Of a stretch of 64,000 nucleotides of DNA, positions 63,678 through 64,000 are shown in pieces. A model generated the notes under the pieces. That model made no database searches. It was not told the DNA's origin and saw only the letters and a program-made list of their open reading frames with translations. Source of the DNA: CATOSD01 sp965226695 (GTDB taxonomy: Bacteria; Chloroflexota; Dehalococcoidia; Lucifugimonadales; CATOSD01); assembly GCA_965226695.1 (NCBI GenBank), contig OZ245405.1:1550001-1614000 (forward strand), in the 5' to 3' direction. The position numbers were made by a program, and so were the translations under genes. Position 1 is the first letter of the stretch, and each line of letters opens with the position of its first letter.

Positions 63678-64000
63678 ATGCTGGTACGTTCGCCTGGCCT
63701 CTGGTTTGGCCGCCTCTTCGAGGGATTGAATCCGCGCGACCTGGTCTGGGTCTCGGCCATGTCGCTGATGTTGTCCGTCCTGCTGTTGCCGTTCGCAAGC
63801 TACGTGGCCGCTCTTCCGTTCATCCAGGACGAGTGGGGAATCAACAACACGCAGGCGGGCCTGGTCTTCTCGGCGTTCCAGGCAGGGTTCGCCGCCTCGG
63901 CACTGCTTGTCATACCGCTCACGGACAGGTTGAACGCCCGTCACATCCTGGTGGCGTCCGCAGCCGCGTGCGCGGTCGGCAACGCCCTCTTTCCGCTGGC
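63678..64000 (+). CDS. MFS transporter, 5' part
   Basis: The first 107 codons are present; the window ends inside the gene. An initial amphipathic segment is followed by a helix (VWVSAMSLMLSVLLLPFASY), then FIQDEWGINNTQAGLVFSAFQAGFAA and LLVIPLTDRLNARHIL, the helix 2-3 motif A region of major facilitator proteins, and a third helix. The substrate class cannot be given. The ATG at 63678 is the first in frame; it starts 100 bases after the DUF1697 stop. Confidence 0.8.
   Translation, partial: MLVRSPGLWFGRLFEGLNPRDLVWVSAMSLMLSVLLLPFASYVAALPFIQDEWGINNTQAGLVFSAFQAGFAASALLVIPLTDRLNARHILVASAAACAVGNALFPL

Overview
The window is a GC-rich bacterial chromosome segment, about 64 kb, with about 35 intact protein genes, one tRNA, one SRP RNA and a dense block of insertion-sequence debris. 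The organism is most likely a member of the Chloroflexota (SAR202 or another Dehalococcoidia-like lineage). This is an inference from the long Alu-type SRP RNA, Pro/Thr-stalk lipoproteins, a DUF502 membrane protein, UMF1-family transport and the large cadherin-type surface protein; no 16S or marker-gene comparison was possible.

1-24.6 kb is accessory. It opens with an adenylation-thiolation-reductase (NRPS-like) gene divergent from a SAM methyltransferase, then a broken PfkB sugar kinase and a decayed cadherin/Fn3 surface protein (5312-9135; one frameshift and two nonsense codons). Between 4.7 and 22.7 kb lie remnants or copies of at least six IS types: IS630, two IS21 lineages, two IS1380 remnants, one IS701, and an ISNCY-like element with one broken copy (13959-15600), one intact copy (21062-22703) and several loose ends. 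Islands of ordinary genes survive between them: a spermidine-synthase-like enzyme, recN and a Cache-domain lipoprotein. The block ends with an AlpA-type regulator and a tyrosine integrase facing the 3' end of tRNA-Ala(GGC), a typical integrative-element border.

24.8-37 kb holds an NCS2 permease with an extra C-terminal domain, an aldo/keto reductase, a GH15 glycosidase, and an operon of STAS antagonist, receiver-PP2C phosphatase, RsbW-type kinase, LivK-type binding protein and histidine kinase. That operon looks like a complete extracellular-ligand to partner-switching pathway. A DUF502 protein and a sugar-phosphate transferase follow.

37-43 kb is a minus-strand run of a PHP phosphoesterase, a beta-hydroxyacid dehydrogenase, an MFS exporter, an SDR and a UMF1 transporter, preceded by a TolB-like propeller lipoprotein.

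44.6-57 kb is a plus-strand housekeeping run: SRP RNA, rsmA, ispE, a small membrane protein, biotin carrier, carboxyltransferase, a second PHP protein, acyl-CoA synthetase, exonuclease-DinG helicase, OGG1-type glycosylase and a TPR lipoprotein. Methylmalonyl-CoA epimerase (minus strand) and gamma carbonic anhydrase follow. Carboxyltransferase, biotin carrier and epimerase together point to propionyl/methylmalonyl-CoA metabolism.

57.4-64 kb contains argS, a lamin-tail-domain lipoprotein, selD, an MBL hydrolase, a TPR lipoprotein, a DUF1697 protein and the start of an MFS transporter. selD is intact only if an in-frame UGA at codon 19 is read as selenocysteine, which is the clearest biological signal in the window.
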